Part shown: in pieces, positions 11,373-27,115 of the stretch | Layout: each line of letters starts with the position of its first letter | Position numbering within the stretch: position 1 is the first letter of the stretch | Source of the DNA: Hyphomicrobiaceae bacterium | Lineage (GTDB): Bacteria; Pseudomonadota; Alphaproteobacteria; Rhizobiales; Hyphomicrobiaceae | DNA length: 64,000 nucleotides | Assembly (NCBI GenBank): GCA_022844275.1 | Contig: JALHMB010000001.1 | Coordinates: forward strand, 868,001-932,000 | Direction of reading: 5' to 3' | Made by a program: the position numbers and the translations under genes | The notes under the pieces: model-generated | Database searches by the model: none | What the model was told of the DNA's origin: nothing | Seen by the model: only the letters and a program-made list of their open reading frames with translations

Positions 11373-12924
11373 ATGAAGCTATCGTTGTGGACATACGAAG
11401 GCCCGCCGCATGTCGGCGCGATGCGCGTCGCGACCGCTATGAAGGGAGTCCACTACGTTCTTCACGCGCCGCAGGGCGATACCTACGCGGACCTTCTCTT
11501 CACGATGATCGAGCGTCGCCCGGAGCGACCACCGGTCACGTATACGACCTTCCAAGCGCGCGATCTCGGGAGCGACACCGCCGAACTCTTCAAGTCATCG
11601 GTGCGCGATGCTTTCGAGCGCTTTCGACCGGACGTCATGCTCGTCGGAGCTTCCTGCACAGCTGAGCTCATTCAGGATGATCCGGGTGGTCTCGCCGCGA
11701 CGATGGATCTGCCAATCCCTATCGTTCCGCTTGAGTTGCCCGCCTATCAGAAAAAGGAGAACTGGGGCGCAGCCGAAACCCTCTACCAGCTCGTGCGCCG
11801 CGTCGTTCCCACAACATCTTCGTCAGAGACCGAACGGCGGGCTGCCCGAGAAGCAGGGTCTCCGCCTCGATGCAACATTCTCGGCCCCACGGCGCTTGGC
11901 TTCAGACACCGAGATGACACGCTGGAGGTGACGCAGCTCCTCAAACTCGCAGGAATCGACGTCAATGTCGTCGCACCGCTTGGCGCGACCGCTGCGGATT
12001 TGGCGCGGCTCGGCAATGCCGACTTCAACGTAGTCCTCTATCCGGAAGTTGCAGGCCTCACGGCTCAGTTCCTGAAACGCCACTTCGGCCAGCCGGCCGT
12101 CTCGACCGTACCAATCGGCCTCTCGGCAGTTCGAGACTTTCTCCGTGAGATCGGTGCGACCGTGGGCGCAGACGTGAGCACGGTGATTGACCAGTGCGAG
12201 TCGCGGATGTCGTGGTACTCGCGGTCTGTCGACAGCACATACTTGACGGGGAAGCGCGTTTTCATCTTCGGCGATGCCACCCATGCGATTGCAGCGGCGC
12301 GCGTTGCACGAGACGAATTGGGGTTCACGGTCGTTGGGCTCGGCTCCTACAGCCGAGAATTCGCACGCGAGATGCGAAACGCGGCCAAAGAGCACGGTGT
12401 CGAGCCCCTCATTACTGATGACTACCTCGAAGTCGAGCGAGCCATCGAGAAGCTGCAGCCTGAGTTGGTGCTCGGGACGCAGATGGAGCGCCACATCGCT
12501 AAGAGGTTGAGCATTCCTTGCGCGGTGATCTCCGCCCCCGTTCATGTGCAGGATTTTCCCGCCCGGCACTCCCCCCAGATGGGACTCGAGGGCGCGAGTG
12601 TGTTGTTCGATACATGGGTTCATCCGCTCATGATGGGCCTGGAGGAGCATCTCCTCGGCATGTTCAGGGATGACTTCGAATTCGGCGACGGCGCAAAGCC
12701 ATCCCATTTGGCACATGGCGGCGGGGAAAAAGCGATCCCGCAGAAATCGGAGCCCGAACAGGCTCCCGTTTCCGCCACTGGATCGCGAGAGACCGCGTGG
12801 TCGACAGAAGCCGAACAAGAGCTTCGCAAAATACCTTTCTTCGTTCGCGGCAAGGCACGGCGCAACACTGAACGATTTGCAACATCTCGCGACATAGCGA
12901 TGATCACAATCGAGACGCTGTACG

Positions 12925-12950
<26 letters not shown>
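11373..12950 (+). CDS. bchB: Dark-operative protochlorophyllide reductase subunit B
   Basis: 525 aa. It starts [20 protein letters not shown], with Asp36 ([11 protein letters not shown]), the unusual aspartate ligand of the NB cluster. Cys95 is in [12 protein letters not shown]. The C-terminal end has the usual small helical domain ([20 protein letters not shown]). It begins 3 bp after the bchN stop, and bchH starts inside its last 26 bp. Confidence 0.97.
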
Positions 12951-17551
<4,601 letters not shown>

Positions 17552-17552
<1 letters not shown>

Positions 17553-18253
17553 TGCAATCGAACACGTATCTCGTCCGTCGTAGAGAACTCCAGACGTACT
17601 TTGACAGGACGGCATCGGCTGCCTGGGCGACGCTGACAACCGACGTGCCGCTGGGGCGTATCCGACGCACGGTGCGGGAAGGTCGCGATCTCATGCGGGC
17701 AACACTTCTCGAGTGGATGCCCGCTGATTTGCGCGGGTGTCGGCTTCTCGATGCCGGTTGTGGCACCGGCCTTTTTTCCGTCGAAGCGGCACGGCGCGGG
17801 GCGGACGTGCTGGCGGTCGATCTATCGCCGACATTGATCACCCTCGCCCAAGAGCGCACGCCAAGAGATGTCGGACCTGGATCGGTCCAATTTCAAGTCG
17901 ACGACATGCTGAACCCAGCGCTTGGGCGCTTCGATTATGTCGTGGCGATGGATAGTCTCATTCACTATGACGCGCCGGATCTTGCCACTGCTTTGGCTCA
18001 GCTGTCCTCGCGCACCCACGCCACTGTTTCCTTCACCTTCGTTCCGCGAACGCCCGCACTCGTCGCAATGCATGCCATCGGGCGCCTATTTCCAGGCTCG
18101 CAACGCTCACCAGCCTTGAAGCCTCTCGGCGAGCCGCAGGTTCGTGATCTGCTGCAATCCACCCCCGAGCTTCAGAATCACACGTTCGGTCGTACGCGCT
18201 ACGTATCTCGCGGCTTCTACACGTCTCAAGCCATGGAGCTGATCTCGGCATGA
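17552..18253 (+). CDS. bchM: Magnesium-protoporphyrin IX O-methyltransferase
   Basis: 233 aa SAM-dependent methyltransferase. The SAM-binding motif is LLDAGCGTGLFSVEAARRGA, with an acidic VDLSP loop and VVAMDSLIHYD downstream. It methylates the C13 propionate of Mg-protoporphyrin, making the substrate of the AcsF cyclase encoded 3.7 kb downstream. ATG 17552 shares bases with the bchL stop; the C-terminus overlaps lhaA by ATGA. Confidence 0.96.
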
Positions 18254-19683
18254 GGCAGAGCAACCAGGTCCTGGCTGCACAGTGGGCGCGATTGAGCCTA
18301 CGCTTCCTGCCGTTTGCGGACAGCGCGTCTCCTGATCTGCCCCTTGGCCGCCTGCTGCGCCTATCCTTGTTTCAGGTCTCGGTCGGGATGGCGCTCGTCT
18401 TGCTCAATAGTACGCTTAATCGGGTCATGATCGTCGAGCTGCAGGTTGCAGCGACACTGGTCGCCTTCATGATTTCGCTGCCGATACTAGTCGCGCCACT
18501 GAGATTACTGCTTGGCCATCGATCCGATCATCATCGCTCGTATCTTGGATGGCGGCGTGTTCCCTACATCTGGATGGGGACGATGCTTCAGTTCGGCGGT
18601 TTGGCGATCATGCCGTTTGCACTGATCGTTCTGTCCGGCGACGCGGACGCTCCAGACATCGTCGGTTATGTGGCAGCGGCGCTCTCCTTCCTTCTGGTTG
18701 GTGCCGGTCTTCATACGACTCAGACGGCGGGCCTTGCCCTTGCGAGCGATCTTGCTCCTGCAGACCGCCGCCATCGAGTGGTCGCGCTGCTTTACGTGAT
18801 GCTTCTGGTCGGCATGTTCACTGCGGCATTGGCCTTCTCGGTACTGCTCTCCAATTTCTCGCAGATAAGACTTATTCAAGTCATACAGGGCGCCGCCGCG
18901 CTTACGATGCTTCTCAACATCGTGGCGCTGTGGAAGCAGGAAGCGCGGCGTCCGGAGCTCACGCGTGTTGACGTGGCACCGCCACCGTTTCGGGAAGCTT
19001 GGCGAGCCATCTGGTCGGACTGGAGCAGTCGGCGGTTGCTGCTCACCGTCGGGTTCGGGACGGCGGGCTTCAGCATGCAGGACATACTCCTCGAGCCCTA
19101 TGGTGGGGAGGTGCTTGGTCTATCAGTCAGCGCAACCACACTTCTGGCTGCGATCAGCTCCGCCGGCATGTTGCTTGGATTTGCGCTCTCCGCACGCGCG
19201 TTGGACGGCGGCCGAGACCCGCATTTCATTGCTGCCTCTGGTCTGTTGATTGGCATTCCCGCCTTCTGCGCTGTCATCTTTTCGGCACCGCTACAATCCG
19301 CGACTGCATTCCAGTTGGGCGCCTTCCTCATCGGACTCGGCGGCGGACTGTTCTCAGTGGGGACATTGACCGCGGCGATGCACAGCGTCGGCGACGGCCG
19401 CAGCGGCAAGGTCCTCGGCGCGTGGGGCACGGCGCAGGCGATTGCGGCAGGCACCGCCATGGCACTCAGCGGTCCTATTCGTGATGGCACCAACGCGCTA
19501 GCCCACGCCGGCGTTCTGTGGTCCCCGATGAGCGGCACTTCGAGCGGCTACATGGTCGTCTATCACATCGAGATTGCTTTGATGTTCATTGGCCTTGCGG
19601 CCATCGGACCACTGGTTCGCTATCGGCGGACACTGCCACGCCCGTCGATAGCGTCCTTTGGCCTTGCCGAACATCCCGGGTAG
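18250..19683 (+). CDS. lhaA: Light-harvesting 1 assembly transporter-like protein, BCD/PucC family
   Basis: 477 aa polytopic protein of the BCD family of the major facilitator superfamily, about 12 hydrophobic segments. Family motifs are LNSTLNRVMIVEL near the first helices, LGHRSDHHRSYLGWRRVPYI, and SMQDILLEPYGGEVLGLSV in the second half. The bchM-lhaA-puhA position is that of lhaA (ORF1696), whose product assists LH1 assembly and perhaps bacteriochlorophyll delivery. A paralogue is encoded at 32906-34285. Confidence 0.92.
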   Translation: MRQSNQVLAAQWARLSLRFLPFADSASPDLPLGRLLRLSLFQVSVGMALVLLNSTLNRVMIVELQVAATLVAFMISLPILVAPLRLLLGHRSDHHRSYLGWRRVPYIWMGTMLQFGGLAIMPFALIVLSGDADAPDIVGYVAAALSFLLVGAGLHTTQTAGLALASDLAPADRRHRVVALLYVMLLVGMFTAALAFSVLLSNFSQIRLIQVIQGAAALTMLLNIVALWKQEARRPELTRVDVAPPPFREAWRAIWSDWSSRRLLLTVGFGTAGFSMQDILLEPYGGEVLGLSVSATTLLAAISSAGMLLGFALSARALDGGRDPHFIAASGLLIGIPAFCAVIFSAPLQSATAFQLGAFLIGLGGGLFSVGTLTAAMHSVGDGRSGKVLGAWGTAQAIAAGTAMALSGPIRDGTNALAHAGVLWSPMSGTSSGYMVVYHIEIALMFIGLAAIGPLVRYRRTLPRPSIASFGLAEHPG

Positions 19684-19706
19684 TTGCGCGAAAGCGGAGA
19701 ACGCAG

Positions 19707-20507
19707 ATGCCTAAAGGATCTATCACTGACTATATCGACGTCGCTCAGGTCGCTCTCTATCTGTTTTGGATTTTCTTCGCCGGGCTGATCTACTACCTGC
19801 TCCGGGAAAACAAGCGGGAGGGTTATCCGCTCGCGCCGGAAGGCGCCACCAGCGGCCCCATCCAGGGCTTCCCGGCGATGCCGTTGCCGAAGACGTATCT
19901 ACTCCCCGCGGGTGGCACCAAGACTGTACCTAACGCAGAAGTCGACCCGCGCCCGATCAAGGCCGAGCCGATCGCGCCATGGCCAGGTGCGCCCTTGGAA
20001 CCAACCGGCAACCCGATGGTCGATGGTGTGGGTCCTGCTGCATGGGCCATGCGATCCGAGAATCCCGACGTCATGGCCGATGGGCGTACGCGCATCGTGC
20101 CGCTGCGCACGGCACCGGACTATTCGATCGAGCATCGGGATCCCGATCCCCGCGGAATGGAGGTCGTCGGCGCTGATGGTCTCGTCGCGGGCACGGTATC
20201 GGACCTGTGGGTCGATCGATCGGAGTGTCTGATTCGCTACCTCGAGGTGGCGCTACCGAGCGTGGCCGCAGTAGGCGACGAGTCGCCGCCCGCGCCGCGT
20301 CACGTCCTCCTCCCAATAAACTTCTCGAAGATCGACGGACGCCAACGCCTGGTGCGCGTGAAGTCAATCCTTGCGCGCCATTTCACCGATGTCCCGCGCC
20401 ACGCCGCATCCGATCAGGTCTCACGCAGGGAAGAGGATCGTATCACAGCTTACTACGGCGGCGGCCACCTCTATGCCCTACCCTCTCGGACAGAGGCATT
20501 GCTATGA
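19707..20507 (+). CDS. puhA: Photosynthetic reaction centre H subunit
   Basis: 266 aa. A single N-terminal membrane helix (VAQVALYLFWIFFAGLIYYL) is followed by the conserved ENKREGYPL and a large cytoplasmic beta domain (PRC-barrel) with GTVSDLWVDRSE. ATG 19707 is preceded by AGCGGAGA. Its presence shows a type II reaction centre; the L and M genes are outside this window. Overlaps puhB by ATGA. Confidence 0.97.
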   Translation: MPKGSITDYIDVAQVALYLFWIFFAGLIYYLLRENKREGYPLAPEGATSGPIQGFPAMPLPKTYLLPAGGTKTVPNAEVDPRPIKAEPIAPWPGAPLEPTGNPMVDGVGPAAWAMRSENPDVMADGRTRIVPLRTAPDYSIEHRDPDPRGMEVVGADGLVAGTVSDLWVDRSECLIRYLEVALPSVAAVGDESPPAPRHVLLPINFSKIDGRQRLVRVKSILARHFTDVPRHAASDQVSRREEDRITAYYGGGHLYALPSRTEALL

Positions 20508-21193
20508 GCCACGACGATTTCGAAGTCGAGCCCATCCCTGGCCTACCGGCCGTTCCGCCCGCCGGGGAATCCATTCTGTGGAGCGGAAGCCCCTATTGGC
20601 CGGCCATTGCGCGCCGAGCGCTCCACATCGACAAGATCGCCATCTACTTCGGCGTCCTTATCGCTTGGCGCATAGGTAGCGGCTGGTACGATGGTGAGGC
20701 ACCCGCAGCAATTGTTGCCTCTGCGGTATATCCGCTCATAGCGGCAGCACTTTCGATTACCATTCTCACATTGATCGCTAGGGCTATCGCACGGTCGACG
20801 ATCTACACCATCACAAGCCGGCGCGTCGTCATGCGGTTCGGCGTTGCACTGCCGATAACCTTCAATCTGCCGTTCGCGTCGATATCAGCCGTAGGGATGC
20901 GCACGTTCCCCCAAGCGGCCGGCGACCTTCCAATCGACCTCACGGGCGGCAAGCGCCTCCCATACCTCGTACTATGGCCACACGTCAGGCCATGGCGCCT
21001 GAAATCGCCTCAACCGATGTTGCGATGCGTGCAAGACGCACCCCGCGTTGCCGAAGTCCTGGCTCGCGCAATCGCCTCGCACACGGCAAGTGACGCCGCG
21101 GTGCCTCGTCGAGTTCCGGAAGAGCGCTTGGGTGGCGATTGGGCGCCGAGACAGACTACCCCCTCTACGCCACATCTGGTTGCCGCCGAATAG
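20504..21193 (+). CDS. puhB: Photosynthetic complex assembly protein PuhB
   Basis: 229 aa. It begins with IPGLPAVPPAGESILWSGSP, the family signature, followed by two or three membrane helices and a PH-like domain (TIYTITSRRVVMRFGVALP). PuhB assists reaction-centre and LH1 assembly in Rhodobacter. ATGA coupling to puhA. Confidence 0.94.
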   Translation: MSHDDFEVEPIPGLPAVPPAGESILWSGSPYWPAIARRALHIDKIAIYFGVLIAWRIGSGWYDGEAPAAIVASAVYPLIAAALSITILTLIARAIARSTIYTITSRRVVMRFGVALPITFNLPFASISAVGMRTFPQAAGDLPIDLTGGKRLPYLVLWPHVRPWRLKSPQPMLRCVQDAPRVAEVLARAIASHTASDAAVPRRVPEERLGGDWAPRQTTPSTPHLVAAE

Positions 21194-21209
21194 TGGATGG
21201 GAGTGAGAT

Positions 21210-21668
21210 ATGCACGCGAGCGAAACGAACGATAAGATCCCGCGGGGTTTCATCATTGCCGCTGCAGCGCTGATCGTCGCTAGCATGATCTTGGCCCTCA
21301 CGGCCCGGCTGACGGACATCGGTGCCGTGCGGGTCGACGCGCCGCCGGTCATCCAAAGTGTTGACCTCCGGTTCGAAGAAAGATCCGGAGGCCAATACGC
21401 CGTACTCGACGCGCGGTCCAATCGACTTCTGAAGCTCATCGAACCAGGACGGGACGGGTTCGTCCGCGTCGCCGTGAGTGGCCTCGAGTTCGACCGCAAG
21501 GCCCGCGGCGAGCGGTCCGTTGACCCGTTGCGGCTCGGTCGCGCCGCCGATGGCAGCTACTGGCTCATTGATCCGTCGACGGGTCGCAGGCTGCTGCTCG
21601 AGGCCTTTGGCCATGCCAATCTAGCGGCCTTCGCTCAGATTCTGGATGCAGGGAGAAACATCGAATGA
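21210..21668 (+). CDS. puhC: Photosynthetic complex assembly protein PuhC
   Basis: 152 aa with one N-terminal membrane anchor (FIIAAAALIVASMILALTA) and a periplasmic domain. The domain contains LRFEERSGGQYAVLDARSNR and the C-terminal LIDPSTGRRLLLEAFGHANL. PuhC is needed for normal RC-LH1 formation. GGGAGTGAG precedes ATG 21210. Overlaps the next gene by ATGA. Confidence 0.92.
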   Translation: MHASETNDKIPRGFIIAAAALIVASMILALTARLTDIGAVRVDAPPVIQSVDLRFEERSGGQYAVLDARSNRLLKLIEPGRDGFVRVAVSGLEFDRKARGERSVDPLRLGRAADGSYWLIDPSTGRRLLLEAFGHANLAAFAQILDAGRNIE

Positions 21669-21958
21669 TCGGGTCGCGTGAACGCTTCGATGTCGGCTGC
21701 ACGATCGAAGTCGAAAACACCTTTGACAGCTTGCACGCTCACGTCGAACTCGACGGCAACGTGGAGATCGACGCTGGCGATGAGGTCCTGGTTCACGGCG
21801 AGGATATTCGCGTTCCGTACGGTCAAAAACTGACACTGCGCAGGCAGGCCACGGTCACCCGCGCCGGGCGTATCACACGGTTCATGACGAAGCTCGGGGC
21901 CCACTTTGAGCTCACCGAGCTCTACGAGGTCAGCTTCTCGTCGGGGAGGAGACTATGA
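21665..21958 (+). CDS. Small uncharacterised PGC protein between puhC and acsF
   Basis: 97 aa, soluble-looking, with no membrane segment or cysteine pair. It is rich in alternating acidic and beta-type stretches ([20 protein letters not shown]). It is coupled by ATGA overlaps on both sides, to puhC and acsF, so it is certainly translated with them. An uncharacterised small gene in this position is common in alphaproteobacterial PGCs. A role in cyclase or reaction-centre assembly is only inferred from position. Confidence 0.85.
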   Translation: MIGSRERFDVGCTIEVENTFDSLHAHVELDGNVEIDAGDEVLVHGEDIRVPYGQKLTLRRQATVTRAGRITRFMTKLGAHFELTELYEVSFSSGRRL

Positions 21959-23022
21959 CAATCGAAACCATCGGGCTCGCGCCGAACGACGCCACGCGAA
22001 TTGCTCAGCAGGATACGCTCCTCACGCCGCGCTTTTATACGACTGATTTCAAAGAGCTCGACCGGATGGATGTCAGCTCAGTGCGCAAGCAATGGGACGA
22101 ATTGCTTGCCGAGATGAGCAGCGATCCGAATAAGCGGCATTTTCGTCGGACCGAAGCTTGGGACAACGCCGACATCGAGGCGCTGCCCGAGGGACTGCGC
22201 AAGGAGTTCAAGGATTTTCTCGTCAGCTCGCTGACGGCCGAGTTTTCCGGTTGCGTCCTCTATGCTGAGATGAAGAAGCGCGGAACCAATCGCGACATCG
22301 TCGAACTCTTCAAGTTCATGAGCCGTGATGAGGCCAGACACGCGGGTTTCCTCAACGACACGCTCAAGGACGCGGGTATGCGCGTGGATCTCGGCTTCCT
22401 GACTAGGGCCAAAAAGTACACATTCTTTCGTCCGAAGTTCATCTTCTATGCCACCTACTTGTCAGAGAAGATCGGCTACGCGCGCTACATCACGATCTAT
22501 CGCCATCTCGAGCGCCATCCTGATCGGCTCTTCCATCCGATTTTCAAATGGTTCGAGAAGTGGTGCAATGACGAGTTCCGGCACGGTGAGGCATTCGCCC
22601 TGCTGATGCGTGCCAACCCAGCACTGCTGCAAGGCCGCAACAAGCTCTGGATCCGCTTCTTCCTCCTCGCTGTCTTCGCGACGATGTACGTGAGGGACCA
22701 CGCGCGTCCAGAATTCCACAAGGCCCTCGGCATTGACCCAGCCGACTACGGAATGCGGGTATTTCGGATCACCACCGAGATTTCACGTCAGGTCTTCCCG
22801 ATATCGATCGATATCGATCACCCCTCATTCATTGCCGGCCTCGAACGTCTGCGCGTAATCTCTGACGAATTGAACGAGAACGCCGCTCGGAAAGGCATCA
22901 TCGCCCGAGCGAAAAGCGCCGGGCTCGGCGCACGTGCAGCGCTGGCGTTCCTCCGCCTCTACATGATTCCGGCAAAGCGACACGACTTGCCGGAGAGCAG
23001 CCGGTTGATGCCCGCGTGGTGA
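21955..23022 (+). CDS. acsF: Aerobic Mg-protoporphyrin IX monomethyl ester (oxidative) cyclase
   Basis: 355 aa diiron enzyme forming the isocyclic E ring with O2. Ferritin-like metal-ligand motifs are visible: [27 protein letters not shown] and [16 protein letters not shown]. Its presence means the cell can make bacteriochlorophyll under oxygen; the anaerobic cyclase gene bchE is not in this window. ATGA overlap with the upstream small gene; puhE follows after 12 bp. Confidence 0.96.
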   Translation: MTIETIGLAPNDATRIAQQDTLLTPRFYTTDFKELDRMDVSSVRKQWDELLAEMSSDPNKRHFRRTEAWDNADIEALPEGLRKEFKDFLVSSLTAEFSGCVLYAEMKKRGTNRDIVELFKFMSRDEARHAGFLNDTLKDAGMRVDLGFLTRAKKYTFFRPKFIFYATYLSEKIGYARYITIYRHLERHPDRLFHPIFKWFEKWCNDEFRHGEAFALLMRANPALLQGRNKLWIRFFLLAVFATMYVRDHARPEFHKALGIDPADYGMRVFRITTEISRQVFPISIDIDHPSFIAGLERLRVISDELNENAARKGIIARAKSAGLGARAALAFLRLYMIPAKRHDLPESSRLMPAW

Positions 23023-23034
23023 AAGGCAGGCGCT

Positions 23035-23880
23035 ATGCCAACCAGTATGGAGACCGGTCTGCTCGTACTATACGCACTCTTCGTGTGGTGGGGCGCGACC
23101 GGACTGATCCTAGTGCTCAATCGGCGCTCGGAGAGCACTTATCGCTTGAGCCTGATCGGGGCCGGCACGTTGGCTGTAGCCGGATTTGGTGCGGCCGTCG
23201 TGACCAGAGACATGGCCGACACTACGGGGGCTATAGTCGGCTTCACGGGGGCGTTGTCCGTCTGGGCGCTGATTGAGATGTTGTTCCTGATGGGCGTCCT
23301 CGTTGGCACCCATCGGGAGGCAGCTCGCGAGAACGAAAGCGGGTGGTCGCGCTTCAAGCGCGCAAGCCTGGCGATTGCCCACCACGAAGCAGCACTGATT
23401 GTCACCCTCGGGATGCTGGCATTCGTGTTCCACGGCTCGGCAAATCCGACGGCGCTTTGGACGTTTGCCTTGCTCTGGTTCATGCGCCTTTCGACCAAGC
23501 TCAACATCTTCTATGGCGTGCCAAACACGGCAGCTGAGCTTCTGCCGCGCCGCATTTCTTATCTGCGATCATACTTCCGGACGTCCCGACCGAGTGCACT
23601 CTTTCCTGTGTCTGTCGCTGCCGCTGCCCTCACAATCTTGATCATCCATCTGGCCATGTCATCTCCGGATGCCACGCCCTTCGTAGTCGCGTCGGGGACG
23701 TTGCTCCTGACCTTTGCGGCTCTGGGGCTGATCGAGCATCTCATGCTGATCGCGCCATTCCCGACTTCCGCTCTCTGGGAGTGGCGTACTCCCAGAAGGG
23801 TGTCCCGATCCTCAAGTATAGCCACGCCAGAGCCGCTCAGGCCCACGCACTGTGCGAATGAAACGGGAGGAAGGCCATGA
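23035..23880 (+). CDS. puhE: Photosynthetic complex assembly membrane protein PuhE
   Basis: 281 aa, about seven membrane helices (DUF3623 family). Conserved stretches are [14 protein letters not shown] and [18 protein letters not shown]. Located between acsF and hemA, the usual place for PuhE, which affects RC and bacteriochlorophyll levels in Rhodobacter. The last ~35 residues are hydrophilic. Overlaps hemA by ATGA. Confidence 0.92.
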   Translation: MPTSMETGLLVLYALFVWWGATGLILVLNRRSESTYRLSLIGAGTLAVAGFGAAVVTRDMADTTGAIVGFTGALSVWALIEMLFLMGVLVGTHREAARENESGWSRFKRASLAIAHHEAALIVTLGMLAFVFHGSANPTALWTFALLWFMRLSTKLNIFYGVPNTAAELLPRRISYLRSYFRTSRPSALFPVSVAAAALTILIIHLAMSSPDATPFVVASGTLLLTFAALGLIEHLMLIAPFPTSALWEWRTPRRVSRSSSIATPEPLRPTHCANETGGRP

Positions 23881-25109
23881 ACTACGACGCAGAGTTCGCA
23901 GGACATCTCGACCGACTGCACGCGGAGGGTCGCTATCGGGTATTTGCCAATCTGCTTCGGCGCCGCGGCGCATTTCCCAATGCCGATCGTTTCGACGACG
24001 GCGCCGCCGATCGCGTCACTGTTTGGTGCTCAAATGACTACCTGGGCATGGGGCAGCACCCGGTCGTGCTCGAAGCAATGCATGAAGCCATCGATCGCTG
24101 CGGCGCCGGTTCCGGTGGGACGCGAAACATCTCCGGCACCACGCGCTATCATGTTGAACTCGAGGCCGAACTCGCGGCCTTGCATCGCAAGGAAGCAGCG
24201 CTGCTGTTTACGTCCGCGTATGTCGCGAATGACGCGACGCTTTCGACGTTGGTCGAGCTGCTACCGGGCTGCGTAATCCTGTCCGACGAGAAGAACCATG
24301 CCTCGATGATTGCCGGCATTCGCCATGGCCGCGGCCCGAAGAAGATATTTCGACACAACGATCCGGCTCACCTCGAGCAGATCCTGAGAGAACTCCCACG
24401 CGGAGCGCCCAAAATAGTCGCCTTCGAGAGTGTGTACTCGATGGATGGTAACGTCTCGCCGATCCGACAGATCTGCGATATCGCGCATCGCTACGGCGCT
24501 CTCACTTACATTGATGAAGTGCACGCGGTTGGCATGTACGGCAAAACCGGCGCCGGCATCTCCGAGCGCGACGATGTGATGGATTGCGTTGATATCGTCA
24601 ACGGGACGCTCGCCAAGGGTTTTGGTGTAATGGGTGGCTATATCGCCGCCAGCCGCCACTGCTGCGACGCGATTCGTTCGTATGCATCTGGCTTCATTTT
24701 CACAACGTCGCTTGCGCCCGCGATTGCCGCCGGTGCTCTTGCCAGCGTTCGATATTTGAAAGCCAGTTCCAAGGAACGCGAGCGTCATCAGGAGCGTGCC
24801 GCAACGCTGAAGCGCAAGCTCGCGCGTGCGGACCTGCCGATCCTGGAGAATCCGAGTCACATCGTCCCTGTGATGGTCTGCGATCCGGTTCACTGCAAAT
24901 CCATCAGTGACCGACTCCTCAATAGCTACGGGATCTACGTACAGCCGATCAACTATCCCACGGTCGCGAGGGGCACGGAGCGCCTCCGCATCACTCCGAC
25001 GCCGGCGCACACGGACGAGCAGATGGACCGTCTCGTCGCAGCGCTCCAGGAGCTATGGGCCGAATGCCCGTCATCCGTTCGGATGGTGACACGGGCCGCT
25101 GCCGAATAG
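23877..25109 (+). CDS. hemA: 5-aminolevulinate synthase
   Basis: 410 aa PLP enzyme condensing glycine with succinyl-CoA, the first step of tetrapyrrole synthesis in alphaproteobacteria. The PLP lysine is Lys247 in [35 protein letters not shown] and [12 protein letters not shown] are the other family motifs. Its place in the PGC suggests it serves bacteriochlorophyll demand. A second housekeeping copy may exist elsewhere. Confidence 0.97.
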   Translation: MNYDAEFAGHLDRLHAEGRYRVFANLLRRRGAFPNADRFDDGAADRVTVWCSNDYLGMGQHPVVLEAMHEAIDRCGAGSGGTRNISGTTRYHVELEAELAALHRKEAALLFTSAYVANDATLSTLVELLPGCVILSDEKNHASMIAGIRHGRGPKKIFRHNDPAHLEQILRELPRGAPKIVAFESVYSMDGNVSPIRQICDIAHRYGALTYIDEVHAVGMYGKTGAGISERDDVMDCVDIVNGTLAKGFGVMGGYIAASRHCCDAIRSYASGFIFTTSLAPAIAAGALASVRYLKASSKERERHQERAATLKRKLARADLPILENPSHIVPVMVCDPVHCKSISDRLLNSYGIYVQPINYPTVARGTERLRITPTPAHTDEQMDRLVAALQELWAECPSSVRMVTRAAAE

Positions 25110-25150
25110 ACGACATACCACTTGCGACGATCCATCGGAGGATGCGTACG

Positions 25151-27076
25151 ATGACGACCACGAGCAGGACGGCGCTACTCGATGAAATCAGCCTGCCAAG
25201 CGATCTCCGGACATTGCCCGAGGAAATGCTTCAGCAGGTGGCTGACGACCTGAGGCGCGAGACGATTGACGCCGTATCTATCACCGGCGGGCATCTCGGT
25301 GCTGGGCTCGGTGTGATCGAGTTGACGGTCGCGCTCCACTACGTTTTCGATACGCCACGCGACCGACTGGTGTGGGATGTGGGCCACCAGGCCTATCCAC
25401 ACAAGATCCTCACAGGGCGACGTTCGCGCATCAGAACCCTGCGCCAGGGCGGTGGGCTTTCTGGATTCACAAAGCGGAGCGAGAGCGAGTACGATCCCTT
25501 TGGCGCTGCCCACTCATCCACCTCCATCTCGGCGGGGTTGGGCATGGCCGTTGCGCGCGATCTCGCCGGCTCAGACAACAATGTAGTCTGCGTGATCGGC
25601 GACGGCGCATTGAGTGCAGGCATGGCCTACGAGGCCATGAACAATGCCGGGGGGTGCGATGCCCGGCTGATCGTCATCCTCAACGACAACGACATGTCGA
25701 TCGCGCCTCCCGTCGGCGCGTTGTCGCACCATCTGGCGCGATTGACGACCAGCCGCAGCTATCTCCACCTTCGCGACGGCTTGAAGCAGATCGCACGCCG
25801 CCTGCCGAAATCTTGGGAGCGTCGCGCTGCTCGAGCCGAGGAATACACGCGCACGTACTGGTCGGGCGGCTCGATGTTTGAGGAGCTTGGCTTCTACTAT
25901 GTCGGCCCCATTGACGGTCACGACTTGTCACAGCTTGTGCCGGTTCTCAGAAATGCCAGAGACGCCAAACAGGGCCCCATCCTGATTCACGTCGCCACCA
26001 AGAAGGGCAAGGGCTATGCGCCCGCCGAGGCCGCCCCAGACAAATATCATGGCGTCAACAAGTTCAATATTGTCACAGGCGTGCAGGTTAAGCCGACGCC
26101 GAATGCGCCGAGCTATACGCAGGTTTTCGCCCAAAGCTTGATCCAGGAGGCTCGCGCCGACGATCGCATCGTTGCTATTACGGCGGCCATGCCCTCCGGC
26201 ACTGGCCTCGACGTGTTTGCGCGTGAGTTTCCTGATCGCACGTTCGACGTCGGCATCGCCGAGCAGCACGCCGTGACGTTCGCGGCGGGCCTGGCCACCG
26301 AGGGCTACAAGCCCTTTGTCACGATCTACTCGACGTTCCTTCAACGCGCCTACGACCAGATCGTGCACGATGTTGCGCTTCAACAGCTACCCGTGCGCTT
26401 TGCGATCGATCGCGCCGGATTGGTTGGTGCGGACGGCGCCACCCATGCCGGCTCATTCGACATCGGCTACCTCGGCACTCTGCCCGGCATGGTTTTAATG
26501 GCCGCGTCGGATGAAGCCGAGCTCATGCATATGGTGGCAACTGCCGTCCATATTGATGACCGCCCATCGGCCGTGCGCTACCCTCGAGGAGATGGCAACG
26601 GCGTCGAAATGCCGGAACGCGGTGTCCCCCTTGACGTGGGAAGAGGTCGTTTGCTGCGACAGGGCAGCACGATCGCGCTTCTTTCCTATGGGACACGGCT
26701 CACCGAATGCCTGAAGGCCGCGGACCGACTGGCCGCCATGGGTTTGTCGACGACCGTCGCAGATGCGCGCTTTGCGAAGCCGCTCGATAGCAAGCTCGTC
26801 CAGGCCTTAGCGACCGACCACGAAGTGCTGATTACCGTCGAGGAAGGATCGATCGGTGGCTTCGGTAGCTTCGTGCTGCACCATCTCGCGCAGAACGGGC
26901 TTCTAGACCGCGCTCTGAAAGTTCGGACTCTTACGCTACCGGATGTCTTCATCGATCATGACAAACCGGAGCGCATGTACGCGCAGTGCGGACTCGACTG
27001 TGACGGCATCGTTTCCTGTGTCCTCGGCACGCTCGACGCTGAGCGCGCTTCCAGAGTCGCAAGGACGTGTCTCTGA
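25151..27076 (+). CDS. dxs: 1-deoxy-D-xylulose-5-phosphate synthase
   Basis: 641 aa thiamine diphosphate enzyme making DXP, entry to the MEP isoprenoid pathway. It contains [17 protein letters not shown], the TPP motif [16 protein letters not shown], and in the second half [15 protein letters not shown] and [18 protein letters not shown] 25151 is preferred over the in-frame ATG 25142 because CGGAGG is 9 bp upstream of it. Lies between hemA and the isomerase gene, feeding crt and the phytyl tail. Confidence 0.96.
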   Translation: MTTTSRTALLDEISLPSDLRTLPEEMLQQVADDLRRETIDAVSITGGHLGAGLGVIELTVALHYVFDTPRDRLVWDVGHQAYPHKILTGRRSRIRTLRQGGGLSGFTKRSESEYDPFGAAHSSTSISAGLGMAVARDLAGSDNNVVCVIGDGALSAGMAYEAMNNAGGCDARLIVILNDNDMSIAPPVGALSHHLARLTTSRSYLHLRDGLKQIARRLPKSWERRAARAEEYTRTYWSGGSMFEELGFYYVGPIDGHDLSQLVPVLRNARDAKQGPILIHVATKKGKGYAPAEAAPDKYHGVNKFNIVTGVQVKPTPNAPSYTQVFAQSLIQEARADDRIVAITAAMPSGTGLDVFAREFPDRTFDVGIAEQHAVTFAAGLATEGYKPFVTIYSTFLQRAYDQIVHDVALQQLPVRFAIDRAGLVGADGATHAGSFDIGYLGTLPGMVLMAASDEAELMHMVATAVHIDDRPSAVRYPRGDGNGVEMPERGVPLDVGRGRLLRQGSTIALLSYGTRLTECLKAADRLAAMGLSTTVADARFAKPLDSKLVQALATDHEVLITVEEGSIGGFGSFVLHHLAQNGLLDRALKVRTLTLPDVFIDHDKPERMYAQCGLDCDGIVSCVLGTLDAERASRVARTCL

Positions 27077-27115
27077 AGCCGTTACGATGCTGAACGCGAG
27101 TGGAGTGCGGTATCC

